From an uncultured Propionibacteriaceae bacterium (GTDB lineage Bacteria > Actinomycetota > Actinomycetes > Propionibacteriales > Propionibacteriaceae), in assembly GCA_938046585.1 (NCBI GenBank), contig CALIWR010000005.1, positions 372,001 through 436,000 on the forward strand: DNA of 64,000 bases. The letters run 5' to 3'. Below are positions 32,328 through 41,373 of the stretch, piece by piece. The first letter of the stretch is position 1, and each line of letters starts with the position of its first letter. The notes beneath the pieces were generated by a model. It did no database searches. It saw only the letters and a list, made by a program, of their open reading frames with translations, and was not told where the DNA came from. The position numbers were made by a program, and so were the translations under genes.

Positions 32328-33352
32328 CGTGGGGTCCACTCGGTGTCTGTAGGCATCGTGGGCCAGCTGACCTCGCCGGCAGCTGTCACAGCCGACTCGA
32401 TCGGCTGAAGCTTGGTGGCCATATCACCGAGATCCTTGAGCTTCTTCATCCGGTCCTCGACATCGGCAGTGGCCATCTTCTCAAGAACCGAGCCGACCAC
32501 GTCGATGACCTTGAGGACAACTCCCATGACGGTGGGCTCCTTCAGCAGGTCGACGAGGTTCTTGGCTCCGCCCAGGAAACCGGAAGCCATCTCGTCCATG
32601 CCTTCGACGCGAGCCTTCCACAGCTCCATGATGGCGTACATCAGCTCGCCGACGTGGGTGGCGACGGTGACATTCGCCCCCTTCATCGAGTCTGAGGCCT
32701 CGCTCAGCTCCACTAGGGCGTCCTTGAAGCTGCCGATCCGCGAAGCGTACATGGTGGCGGACTCGGACGACCAGCTCCCCTCGATCTCCTCGCGCAGCTT
32801 CTGGGCATCGTCGTCGGCAGTGTTCAGCGTCGTGATGAGCGCCTCCAGCTGCTGGTTCTGCGTCCCCAGCGCAGTCGGAATGGCTGCGATCGCGTCGAAG
32901 TCCTCGGCCTGCATGTTCGCGATACCGTCGGCGTTGCTGCGGGCTGTCTCGAGCTTCTTCTTGATGTACTGGGCGTCGGCCGAAAGAATCTTCTTGACGT
33001 TCTTGATCGGCTTCGACGTGTAGTGGCCTTCGACGTGCCAGGCCCAGTCCCGCGGCATGACGTCGCCGTCCTTGGGGACCCAGGTCTGGTGGTGCTCGTC
33101 GTTGGTGATGTGGTGGTCGAACTCCATAGGGCAGCTGCCCAGGTTCCAGACGTTGTCCCAGAAGCCCGGCTTGCTGTCGCGCGTCAGGGTGAAGATGTAC
33201 GTGTACGCCAGCTCACCATCAGCTTGAACGCCGATGCCCTTGCAGACGTCGTTGAAGTACTTGCGGGAGTCCTCGATGACCTTGCCCATCTCCAGCAGAG
33301 CCTGGGTGCTGGTCAGCGTCGTCAGGTCGGGCTGCGGGTTGGGCTCGCTCAC
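32324..33352 (-). CDS. WXG100/ESX-like helical protein, 342 residues
   Basis: A large helical protein with no signal peptide. Around residues 185-245 is a hairpin of helices containing GSWSSESATMYASRIG, where a W-x-S/G-like turn as in WXG100 proteins is visible. Before it lies a mixed region with conserved-looking aromatic and His residues (DWAWHVEGHY). The C-terminal part is amphipathic and Ala/Val-rich. Such proteins can be type VII secretion substrates or toxin carriers. The GTG start overlaps the upstream stop by 4 nt. No EccC-like ATPase or membrane component is in the window, so secretion is inference. Confidence 0.65.
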   Translation of the reverse strand: MSEPNPQPDLTTLTSTQALLEMGKVIEDSRKYFNDVCKGIGVQADGELAYTYIFTLTRDSKPGFWDNVWNLGSCPMEFDHHITNDEHHQTWVPKDGDVMPRDWAWHVEGHYTSKPIKNVKKILSADAQYIKKKLETARSNADGIANMQAEDFDAIAAIPTALGTQNQQLEALITTLNTADDDAQKLREEIEGSWSSESATMYASRIGSFKDALVELSEASDSMKGANVTVATHVGELMYAIMELWKARVEGMDEMASGFLGGAKNLVDLLKEPTVMGVVLKVIDVVGSVLEKMATADVEDRMKKLKDLGDMATKLQPIESAVTAAGEVSWPTMPTDTEWTPR

Positions 33353-33693
33353 TGGTTCAGCTCCTTCTCGATCTCCTGGACCAGCTCTTCGCTGTACTGC
33401 TCCTGGCGCAGGTAGGCCAGGCCACTGGCCCGCAGGGTGCTGCCGACGGAGTCGGCGCAGGTGGCGCCCTTGTCGAGCGCCCCCAGGTAGGCGTCAAAGG
33501 CCTTGTTAGCGGCCTCTCCGAAGCTCCGCAGGTTCTGCGGTATGCGCTGGGAGAACGGAGGGATGCGCTTTCCGGTGCTGAGCGTGGTGTGGGTCGTGCG
33601 CATGGTCTGGGCGACCTCAGCCCACTTGTCGCCCGCCGAGTCGAAGAACGTCACCCGGTAGCGGACGTCCTCGGGCAGCTCTTGAAGTCCCAT
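33349..33693 (-). CDS. small helical protein, possible WXG100 partner
   Basis: A 114-residue protein, all helical, starting MGLQELPEDVRYR. A W in DKWAEVAQ and a central turn with PPFSQRIPQ give a helix-turn-helix hairpin of WXG100-like size. It has no signal peptide. The next gene starts within its stop (GTGA overlap), so the two proteins are co-translated and may form a heterodimer, as EsxA/EsxB pairs do. Assignment is by size, helicity and context only. Confidence 0.6.
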   Translation of the reverse strand: MGLQELPEDVRYRVTFFDSAGDKWAEVAQTMRTTHTTLSTGKRIPPFSQRIPQNLRSFGEAANKAFDAYLGALDKGATCADSVGSTLRASGLAYLRQEQYSEELVQEIEKELNQ

Positions 33694-33697
33694 CGGA

Positions 33698-34207
33698 TCA
33701 GGCCTTTCTGCCGGTGAAGGCCAGCAGCCGTCGTACTGCTGGGGTCGGTTCCTCGTTGGGGAAGGCAGGTCGTTGCAGGGCCTCGGTCAGGGCTTCGCAC
33801 AAAGCCTGACAGTGGGCCGTGGAAATCCACTGGTGGGGATCCTCGATACCCAGCAGCTCACCTCGGGGTGACCAGTGCGACTCGATCCGCCCGGAGCGCA
33901 CGACGAACGGCTCGGTTGCCACCGCCCGCTCTGATGCCCGGGCCTCTCGGATGAGCTGGGTGAACTCTCTCAGGTCCTGCAGCTCAACGTCAGCCAGGGA
34001 GATCGTGAGACGCCAGTCGGCACGGCCGGGGCGCACCTGCTGATAAGCCTCCGTGACCTGCTGAATCAGCCCCGCCGGGCCGACCAGGTCTCGCCAGCTC
34101 TCATCGACCCCGACCCAGCGGACCTCGTCTCCTTCCCAGTCCAGGGTGACGACACTTGGCTGGTCATCACCTAACCCACGGGTGAAGGTCGGCTGATCAT
34201 TGCTCAC
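33698..34207 (-). CDS. hypothetical protein at the head of the WXG-like operon
   Basis: A 169-residue soluble alpha/beta protein, not recognised. Beta strands near the start (SVVTLDWEGDEVRWVGV) and middle (RLTISLADVELQ, PFVVRSGRIESHW) are followed by helices rich in Ala. It is 4 nt before the next gene, so part of the same operon. Its size and position are reminiscent of chaperone-like accessory genes of type VII loci such as EspG, but no motif supports this. The GTG start overlaps the last codons of the truncated UvrA-like gene. Confidence 0.6.
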   Translation of the reverse strand: MSNDQPTFTRGLGDDQPSVVTLDWEGDEVRWVGVDESWRDLVGPAGLIQQVTEAYQQVRPGRADWRLTISLADVELQDLREFTQLIREARASERAVATEPFVVRSGRIESHWSPRGELLGIEDPHQWISTAHCQALCEALTEALQRPAFPNEEPTPAVRRLLAFTGRKA

Positions 34208-35858
34208 CAGACCATGCTAGCGGGCCGCGGACCGGTGCCTGGTCGACGACCACCACGTTCTCCCGGCCGGCTAGCGAGCCGTGGACCAGCGAGCTCTTCC
34301 CGGAGCCGGCGACCCCGGTCACCACCATCAGCACCCCGGTCGGGATGTCGACATCGACGTGGCGGAGGTTGTGCCGGGTGGCGTCGCGGACCGCCAGCAC
34401 CCCGGTCCCACTGCGTACCTGTGGCTTCAGCCGGGCCCGGTAGCCCAGGTGCTGGCCGGTGAGGGTGCCGCTGGCCCGCAGCTGCTCGACCGTACCGGAG
34501 AAGACGACCGCTCCCCCGTCGCTGCCGGCTCCCGGGCCGAGGTCGACCACGTGGTCGGCGACCTGGATCGTCTCCGGCTTGTGCTCGACGACCAGCACCG
34601 TGTTGCCCTTGTCCCGCAGCGCCAGCAGCAGCTCGTTGAGACGCTGGATGTCGTGCGGGTGAAGGCCGGTCGTCGGCTCGTCGAAGACGTACGTGACGTC
34701 GGTCAGCGACGAGCTGAGGTGGCGGACCAGCTTGGTGCGCTGGACCTCGCCGCCCGACAGGGTCCCCGACGGTCGGTCCAGCGAGAGGTAGCCCAGCCCG
34801 ATCCGGACAAGGCCGTCCAGCGACTCCTGCAAGGACGCCAGCACCGGCGCCACCGACGGCTCCTGAAGCCCGCGCACCCACTCGGCTAGGTCCGAGACCT
34901 GCATCGCGCAGGCGTCGGCGATGCTGACGCCGCCGATCCGTGACTCCCGGGCGGCCTGGGTGAGACGGGTTCCGTCACAGTCCGGGCAGGTCTGAAAGGT
35001 GACCGCCCGCTCCACGAAGGCCCGGACATGAGGCTGCAGCGAGTCCAGGTCCTTCGACAGCACCGACTTGCGCAGCCGCGGGATCAGGCCCTCGTAGGTG
35101 AGATTGATCCCGTCAACGGTGATCCTGGTCGGCTCGCGGTACAGCAGGTTGTGCAGCTGCTTGGCGGTGAAGTCGCGGATCGGGCGGTCCATGCTGAAGT
35201 ACCCCGAGCCGGCGAAGACCCGCCCGTACCAGCCGTCCATGCTGTACCCGGGGATGGTGAGGGCGCCCTGGTTGAGCGACAGCGAGTCGTCGTACAGGGC
35301 GGTCAGGTCGATGTCGGAGACCGACCCGCGTCCCTCGCAGCGGGGGCACATCCCGCCCTCGATGCTGTAGCTGGTCTTGACGGCCCGGGTGGCCGCGCCG
35401 CGCTGCACGGTGACCGCACCGGAGCCGGTCACCGAAGGCACGTTGAAGGCGTACGCGCGGGGCGAGCTGAGCCGAGGCTCGGCCAGGCGGCTGAACAGGA
35501 CCCGCAGCAGCGCGTTGGTGTCGGTGACCGTCCCCAGGGTGGAGCGCGGGTTTGCGCTGATCCGCTCCTGGTCGACGACGATGGCCGTGGTCAGACCGTC
35601 GAGCAGCTCGACATCGGGACGGTCCAGGCTCGGCATGAAGCCCTGCAGAAAGGCGGAGTAGGTCTCGTTGACCATCCGCTGCGACTCGGCGGCGATGGTC
35701 GAGAGCACCAGGGAGCTCTTGCCCGACCCGGAGACCCCGGTGAACACCGTGAGCCGACGCTTGGGCAGGTCCAGGTCGATGCCGCGGAGGTTGTTCTCGC
35801 GCGCTCCGCGGACCCGGATCTGGTCATGCTGGTCGGCGGGGTGGAGGTCGCTGCTCAC
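34197..35858 (-). pseudogene. UvrA-like ABC protein, truncated in its second ATPase half
   Basis: A 553-residue reading frame with the UvrA order: Walker A GVSGSGKSS, zinc-binding CPRCEGRGS and CPDCDGTR, signature LSGGEVQRTKL and Walker B VFDEPTTGLHP of the first half, then second Walker A GVAGSGKSS. It then ends soon after VVVDQAPVR with a short foreign tail (GPLAWSGEQ). UvrA and the shorter UvrA-like drug-resistance relatives continue for another 200 or more residues with the second signature and Walker B. The second ATPase site is therefore missing and the protein is probably inactive. GTG 35858 is the likely start. The break is at the border of the WXG-like operon. Confidence 0.8.
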
Positions 35859-36011
35859 CGCCTCAGACTGCCAGCCTGGCAACCGGTGGCGCCGCCTCGG
35901 GAGAGCCAGCACCCCTGGTCAGAGGGGAGTCAGTACCGGTGCGGAGGAAGGGCAGCGCACCGTCCCTCGCGCTAGCCCGGCTGACCCGCCCGGATCGGCC
36001 AGGATAGGGGC

Positions 36012-36764
36012 ATGGCCACTGACACCACCTGCTTTCCTGCCGGGACCGCCCCCGCCCCCGCGATGATCGTGCTGCCGGGCGGCAGCTACGACCACCACGC
36101 CGACCACGAGGGAGAGCCGGTGGCCCGCTGGCTGAACCGGCTCGGCCTGCACGCCGTGGTGCTGAGGTACCGGGTCGGGCCGGGCTGCTTCCCGGCCGCC
36201 CTGCACGACGCCCGGGAAGTGCTCGCCGGGCTGCGGGAGAACGGGCTCGGGATGCCGGTCGACCACCGGGTCGGGGTGATCGGCTTCTCAGCCGGAGGGC
36301 ACCTGGGTGGGCTGCTGGCCACGGACACCGCCGACGTGACGCTGGCCGAGCCCTGGACGTACGCCGGCCGCCCAGACGCCGCGATCCTCGGCTACCCGGT
36401 GACCGACCTGCGGGAGTGGCTGCCGGGTCGGATTCCGAACCTCTTCCACGCCGACGTCCAGCGGCTGCTCGGCCCTGACGCGACACCCGAGCTGGCGGCC
36501 GAGCTGTCGGTCGGGACCCGGGTCACCGCTCCCGGGGAGGGCGACCCTGTACCCCCGGTCCTGGTCTGGACCACCAGCGACGACGCCGGGGTGCCGGCCC
36601 TGCACTCGCTTGAGCTGATGCGCTCCCTGGCGGTGGCCGGAGTGGGCTTCGAAGGCCATGTCTTCGCCTCCGGCGAGCACGGGCTGGGGCTGGCCGAAGG
36701 GACCGCGCCGGGGCAGTGGACCGGCCTGGCCGAGCGCTGGCTGGCTGAGCTGGGCTGGGCGTGA
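36012..36764 (+). CDS. alpha/beta hydrolase, acetyl esterase/lipase type
   Basis: A 250-residue hydrolase. IVLPGGSY forms the oxyanion-hole strand, GFSAGGHLG carries the nucleophile Ser, and a late EHGLGL supplies the His of the triad. The fold resembles BD-FAE and Aes-like esterases that remove acetyl groups from sugars or xylan. The codons are almost all G/C at the third position, as in the neighbouring thrS 3' part. The start lies just after GGATAGGGGC, a motif repeated before several other genes here and possibly a leaderless promoter. Substrate unknown. Confidence 0.85.
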   Translation: MATDTTCFPAGTAPAPAMIVLPGGSYDHHADHEGEPVARWLNRLGLHAVVLRYRVGPGCFPAALHDAREVLAGLRENGLGMPVDHRVGVIGFSAGGHLGGLLATDTADVTLAEPWTYAGRPDAAILGYPVTDLREWLPGRIPNLFHADVQRLLGPDATPELAAELSVGTRVTAPGEGDPVPPVLVWTTSDDAGVPALHSLELMRSLAVAGVGFEGHVFASGEHGLGLAEGTAPGQWTGLAERWLAELGWA

Positions 36765-36780
36765 GGGCCCGCCGTACGGC

Positions 36781-38763
36781 CTAGACCTGCGCCTTCTCCT
36801 CGATCGTCCGGACGATCCGGGCGATCGCCTCGTCGACCGGGACCAGGTTGTCCTGGCTGCCGTCGCGCATCCGGAACGAGACCGAGCCGTGGCTCTGGTC
36901 CTCGGCGCCGGCGATCAGCAGGTACGGGACCTTCTGCTTGGTGTGGGTCCGGATCTTCTTCGGCATCCGGTCGTCGCTGGCGTCGACCTCGGCCCGTACC
37001 CCAGCGGCCCGCAGCTTCGCCACAACCTCCTCCAGGTACGGCACGAAGTCCGCCGCCACCGGGATACCGACCACCTGGACCGGCGCCAGCCAGACCGGGA
37101 AGGCGCCGCCGTAGTGCTCGATCAGCAGCCCCATGAACCGCTCGATGGCACCGAACTTCGCCGAGTGGATCATCACCGGCCGCTGGTGCGAGCCGTCCGA
37201 GGCGGTGTACTCCAGGCCGAACCGCTCCGGCTGGTTGAAGTCGTACTGGATGGTCGACATCTGCCAGGTCCGCCCGATCGCGTCGCGGGCCTTGACCGAG
37301 ATCTTCGGGCCGTAGAAGGCGGCACCGCCCGGGTCGGGCCGGGTCTCCAGACCGGACTCCTGCGCCACCTGCTGCAGGATCGCGGTCGCCTCGGCCCAGT
37401 CCTCGTCGGAGCCGATGAACTTGTTCTTCTTGTCGCCGTGCTCGTCGCGGGTCGACAGCTCCAGGTAGAAGTCGTCCAGGCCGAAGTCACGCAGCAGCTG
37501 CAGCACGAACCGCAGCAGGTGGCGGATCTCGTCGGCGGCGCCCTCCTTGGTGACATAGCTGTGGGAGTCGTCCTGGGTGATCGAGCGGACCCGGGTCAGG
37601 CCCTGCAGCACCCCGGAGCGCTCGTCGCGGTAGACCGTGCCGAACTCGAAGAGGCGCAGCGGCAGGTCCCGGTAGGAGCGGCCCCGGGAGGCGTAGATCA
37701 GGTTGTGCATCGGGCAGTTCATGGCCTTCAGCCGGTAGGTGTGCTGCTCCTCGTCACCCATCGGAGGGAACATGCCCTCGGCGTAGTAGGGCAGGTGCCC
37801 GGAGGTGTAGAAGAGGTCCTCCTTGGCGATGTGCGGAGTTCCCACGTACAGGAAGCCGTTGTCGATATGGGCCTGGCGGACGTAGTCCTCCATCACCCGC
37901 TTGATCACCCCGCCCTTGGGGTGGAACAGCGGCAGCCCGGCGCCCACCAGCTCGTGGAAGCTGAACAGGTCGAGCTCCACGCCGAGCCGGCGGTGGTCGC
38001 GCCGCTCGGCCTCGGCGAGACGCTCCTGGTAGGCCTGCAGGTCCTCCTTCGAGGCCCACGCGGTGCCGTAGATCCGCTGCAGCATGGGATTCTTGGAGTT
38101 ACCACGCCAGTACGCGGCGGCGCTGCGGGTGAGGGCAAAGCCGTTGCCGATCAGCTTTGTTGAGGGCAGGTGGGGGCCGCGGCACAGATCGGTCCACACC
38201 ACCTCACCTGTGCGGTTGACGTTGTCGTACATGGTCAGCCCGCCGTCACCGACCTCTACGCTGGCGCCCTCAGCTGCCTGGTCGGCATTCGACTTCAGCC
38301 CGATCAGTTCCAGCTTGTACGGTTCGGCGGCCTCCTCGGCCCGGGCCTGCTCGTCGTCCACGGCCCGGCGCTGGAAACGCTGACCTTCCTTGACGATCCG
38401 GGCCATATCTTTCTCGATCGCCCTCAGATCCTCGGGAGTAAAAGCCTCGGCCACATCGAAGTCGTAGTAGAAGCCGTCGGTGATGAAGGGACCGATCCCG
38501 AGTTTGGCCTGCGGATCACGTCGCTGTACGGCTTGCGCCAAGACGTGGGCGGTCGAGTGACGCAGGATCGTCAGACCGTCGGGGCTGGAGAGTTCGACCC
38601 CCTCCACCTGGTCCCCATCAGCGAGGACGGCATACAGGTCCCGAAGCTCACCGTTGACTTTGACCGCGACGATCTCACGCTGGTCGGCGAAGATCTCGGT
38701 GCCGGTTGTCCCCTGTTCGATCTGGGTGGGCGAGCCGCTCAAGACGATCGTGATCTGGGACAC
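36781..38763 (-). CDS. thrS: threonyl-tRNA synthetase
   Basis: A 660-residue class II synthetase. An N-terminal TGS domain (1-65) precedes the editing domain with HSTAHVLA, then the catalytic core with MNCPMHN and QDDSH, whose Cys and His with HSAKFG act as zinc ligands, and the anticodon-binding domain near the end (PVQVVGIPVA). The start is supported by GAGGAG upstream. The first 600 bp use third-position A/T clearly more often than the remainder, which suggests a recombination junction near 38160. The frame is intact, so the enzyme should work. It is convergent with the hydrolase. Confidence 0.95.
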   Translation of the reverse strand: MSQITIVLSGSPTQIEQGTTGTEIFADQREIVAVKVNGELRDLYAVLADGDQVEGVELSSPDGLTILRHSTAHVLAQAVQRRDPQAKLGIGPFITDGFYYDFDVAEAFTPEDLRAIEKDMARIVKEGQRFQRRAVDDEQARAEEAAEPYKLELIGLKSNADQAAEGASVEVGDGGLTMYDNVNRTGEVVWTDLCRGPHLPSTKLIGNGFALTRSAAAYWRGNSKNPMLQRIYGTAWASKEDLQAYQERLAEAERRDHRRLGVELDLFSFHELVGAGLPLFHPKGGVIKRVMEDYVRQAHIDNGFLYVGTPHIAKEDLFYTSGHLPYYAEGMFPPMGDEEQHTYRLKAMNCPMHNLIYASRGRSYRDLPLRLFEFGTVYRDERSGVLQGLTRVRSITQDDSHSYVTKEGAADEIRHLLRFVLQLLRDFGLDDFYLELSTRDEHGDKKNKFIGSDEDWAEATAILQQVAQESGLETRPDPGGAAFYGPKISVKARDAIGRTWQMSTIQYDFNQPERFGLEYTASDGSHQRPVMIHSAKFGAIERFMGLLIEHYGGAFPVWLAPVQVVGIPVAADFVPYLEEVVAKLRAAGVRAEVDASDDRMPKKIRTHTKQKVPYLLIAGAEDQSHGSVSFRMRDGSQDNLVPVDEAIARIVRTIEEKAQV

Positions 38764-38820
38764 CGGGCATCTCCTCGTTGTGCTGGTTCGGGTCGGCCTA
38801 CCGCGCCGGCCCCGCCAGAC

Positions 38821-38826
38821 ATGCTA
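38821..38826 (-). promoter_or_regulatory. possible thrS -10 element
   Basis: TAGCAT on the minus strand, about 57 nt before the thrS start. No T-box motif was seen in this short leader. Confidence 0.3.
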
Positions 38827-38852
38827 GTGCCGGGCATCGACAACCGCGTGGC

Positions 38853-39719
38853 TCAGGTCGGTTGGCGATGTCGTCTGTGGCGTAATCGGCCACCAACTAG
38901 GACCAGCAGGAAGACCACCCCGTCGGTGAAGGCCATCATCGGGGCGGTGGCGAGGTCTGCTGCGTAGGCGGCCCACAGTCCCAGCATCGCTGTGGCCGCC
39001 GAGATGACCAGGCTGGCCATGATCAGCCAGCCCATGCGGTGGGTCAATAACCGAGCAGTGGCGGGGGGGACGATCATCAGCGCCACCACCAGAATCGCCC
39101 CGACGGTGTTGAAGGCCACCACGATCGTCAGCGACACCAGCATCATCAGCACAAGGTTGATGACCCGGGCAGGCAATCCCATGGTTCGTGCCAGGTTCGG
39201 GTCGAAGGCTGATACCAGCAGCACCCGGTAGCTGAGCGCAATGAACAGCGCGTCGACGGCGAACACCGCCAGCAGCACCCACATCGCCTGCGGGCCAAGA
39301 TCCGTGGTGCCGATGATCCACCGCTGTGTCGGCAACGCCAGCAGGTTCAGCTCGCCAGACAGCACCGCGGCCTCGGAGAGGTGCACGCTGGACAGCTGCG
39401 TCGACAGCAACGCGATGCCGATCGCGAACAGCACCGGAAAGATGATCCCCTGACTGGCGTCGGCGGTGACCAGACCCGATTCGCGGGCCCGGTCGGCGCC
39501 GACGACAATAACCAGTCCCATCGCAGTAGCCAGAACTACCATCCACGGCGACCGGGCAGAGCCCGACAGCAGGGCCCCGATGACGATCCCGGGAAAGACG
39601 GCGTGGCTCATGGCCTCGACCAGCATCGACTGGCGTCGCACCACGAGGAAGACCCCGGGTAGCGAACAGGTGACGGCGGTAACCACCGCCAGAAGGGACA
39701 GGGCCACGAGGAGCGTCAC
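38853..39719 (-). CDS. metal ABC transporter permease (ZnuB/MntB family), second copy
   Basis: A 288-residue permease with about eight membrane segments, including the SHAVFPGIVIGALLSG-type segment and GELNLL loop of the ABC-3 family. GTG 39719 overlaps the stop of the preceding permease by 4 nt (GTGA); the frame continues upstream but only inside that gene. Two different permease genes suggest a heterodimeric channel, as in MntC/MntD-type systems. The C-terminus is His/Arg-rich (RLRHRRHRQPT). Confidence 0.9.
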   Translation of the reverse strand: MTLLVALSLLAVVTAVTCSLPGVFLVVRRQSMLVEAMSHAVFPGIVIGALLSGSARSPWMVVLATAMGLVIVVGADRARESGLVTADASQGIIFPVLFAIGIALLSTQLSSVHLSEAAVLSGELNLLALPTQRWIIGTTDLGPQAMWVLLAVFAVDALFIALSYRVLLVSAFDPNLARTMGLPARVINLVLMMLVSLTIVVAFNTVGAILVVALMIVPPATARLLTHRMGWLIMASLVISAATAMLGLWAAYAADLATAPMMAFTDGVVFLLVLVGGRLRHRRHRQPT

Positions 39720-40642
39720 GTGGCCTCCTCTCCTGTGAGTCGCTGCCGCCGACGTACCAGCCAGGTGCTCAGGACCGAGCGCTGCGGTGCTGCCACCAGC
39801 GAGACCACGAGCACCGCGAACAACACGATGATGATGATCGGACCAGTCGGCACCCGGCCCAGCTGTACGGCGAGAACCGATCCCACGATCCCGCAGATCC
39901 CGCCGATCAACGTGCTGATCAGCGCCATCGTGGGCAGGCGACGCGACCATTGCCGGGCCGCAGCGGCCGGGAGCATCACGAAGCCGATCATCAGGATCAG
40001 ACCGACGGCCTTGATCCCGATCACGATGCCCGTGGTGACCGTGACCAGCAAGATCGGCTGCAGGATGCGAGGGCTGAATCCCATCGTCGTCGCGAGCACC
40101 GGGTCGAAGGCCGATAGGGTGAATTCCTTGAACAGCGCGAGCACGACAGCGACAGCGAGACCGCCGATGATCGCGATGGTTATCAGGTCGTCACTGGTTA
40201 GGGTGGCTGCGTTCCCGAAAACGTATTTCTCGATCCCGGCCCGGTTGGGTAACGACGAATGCCGGATCCAACGCATCAGCGTCATCCCACCACCGAAAAA
40301 CACCGCGAGGGTGACGGCCATGGCGGCGTCGACTCCCAGCCGCGAATGGCGGGTGATCAGGTTCGTGACGATCACCGCGATTGTCGTTGTAATGGCTGCG
40401 GCGATGGTAAGCGCCAGTACAGAACGACCGTCGATGCCGAAGATGGCGGTGCACACGATGAATCCCAGTGCTACCCCGCCGATCGCCGAATGACCGATGA
40501 CATCGGAGATCATCGTCTGCTTGCGCAGATACAGCAGATATCCCAGCAGTCCGGAGACCGCCCCGATGATCCCGGTGCTGAGAATCATGGTGCGGAAAGT
40601 GTAGTTGCCCAACAGCCCGCCGAAGGCGTCCAGCGCGGTCAT
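39716..40642 (-). CDS. metal ABC transporter permease (ZnuB/MntB family), first copy
   Basis: A 308-residue permease of the ABC-3 family. SDVIGHSAIGGVALG is the family motif coupled to the ATPase, and ATLTSDDLI precedes a run of membrane helices. ATG 40642 overlaps the ATPase stop by 4 nt (ATGA). The C-terminus extends 40 residues past the last helix with basic residues. Together with the next gene it forms the membrane channel of the importer. Confidence 0.9.
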   Translation of the reverse strand: MTALDAFGGLLGNYTFRTMILSTGIIGAVSGLLGYLLYLRKQTMISDVIGHSAIGGVALGFIVCTAIFGIDGRSVLALTIAAAITTTIAVIVTNLITRHSRLGVDAAMAVTLAVFFGGGMTLMRWIRHSSLPNRAGIEKYVFGNAATLTSDDLITIAIIGGLAVAVVLALFKEFTLSAFDPVLATTMGFSPRILQPILLVTVTTGIVIGIKAVGLILMIGFVMLPAAAARQWSRRLPTMALISTLIGGICGIVGSVLAVQLGRVPTGPIIIIVLFAVLVVSLVAAPQRSVLSTWLVRRRQRLTGEEAT

Positions 40643-41373
40643 ACCACCGTCCGAGGGGTGAGGCCATCGAAGCCGTAGCACCGCATCACGGTCTCCTGGG
40701 TGAAGGTCTCAGCGACCGGGCCCACGGCCACGATCCGGCCTTCCCGCAGCAAGGCCACGTCATCGGCCAGGTCCGGGACGCTGGTCAGGTCGTGGTGGAC
40801 GAGCATGATCGTCTTACCGTCCGCGCGCAGTCGCCTCAGGATCTGCATGATGGCGTCTTGGGAGGCGACATCCACACCTGCCAAGGGTTCGTCCAGCAAG
40901 AACAGTTCAGGGTCCTGGGCCAGGATCCGGGCCATAAAGGTCCGTTGTTTCTGGCCGCCAGAGAGCTGGCTGATCTGGCGGTCCGCCAAGTCTAGGATGC
41001 CGACCGCTTCCAACGCCTCGGCGACTGCTGCGCGGTCCGCGGTTCCCGGGCGACGCAACCAGCCGCGCCGCCCATACCGGCCCATCATCACGACATCGCG
41101 CACTGTGGTCGGGAAATCCCAGTCCACCTCTGCCGCCTGAGACATGTAGCCGACACGTTGGCGTACCTGCTGCAGCCGTTCGCCGAAGAAAGTGACATCG
41201 CCGCGGATGGTTGGCAACAGCCCTACCGCCGCCTTGAGGAGCGTCGACTTGCCAGCCCCGTTGGGCCCCAGCAGGGCGAGAATATGCCCTGCTGAGGCCT
41301 CAACGGTCGCGTCCATCAGTGCGAGGTGATGCTGATAGGCGACCGTGAGGTCGCGGATCTGCAGAACCGGCAC
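40639..41373 (-). CDS. metal ABC transporter ATP-binding protein
   Basis: A 244-residue ATPase of the Mn/Zn family. Walker A is GPNGAGKST, the signature LSGGQKQRT, Walker B LFLLDEPLAGVD and the switch His VHHDL. The Q-loop YMSQAAEVDWDFP with W-D-F is typical of Mn/Zn transporters. Its GTG start shares a base with the stop of the binding-protein gene, so the four genes are tightly coupled. Confidence 0.93.
   Translation of the reverse strand: MPVLQIRDLTVAYQHHLALMDATVEASAGHILALLGPNGAGKSTLLKAAVGLLPTIRGDVTFFGERLQQVRQRVGYMSQAAEVDWDFPTTVRDVVMMGRYGRRGWLRRPGTADRAAVAEALEAVGILDLADRQISQLSGGQKQRTFMARILAQDPELFLLDEPLAGVDVASQDAIMQILRRLRADGKTIMLVHHDLTSVPDLADDVALLREGRIVAVGPVAETFTQETVMRCYGFDGLTPRTVV

Noticed and set aside
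36658..38163. 501-codon plus-strand frame opposite thrS.
   Set aside because: thrS on the minus strand is certain. The long antisense frame reflects its high GC3, which is used as composition evidence only.
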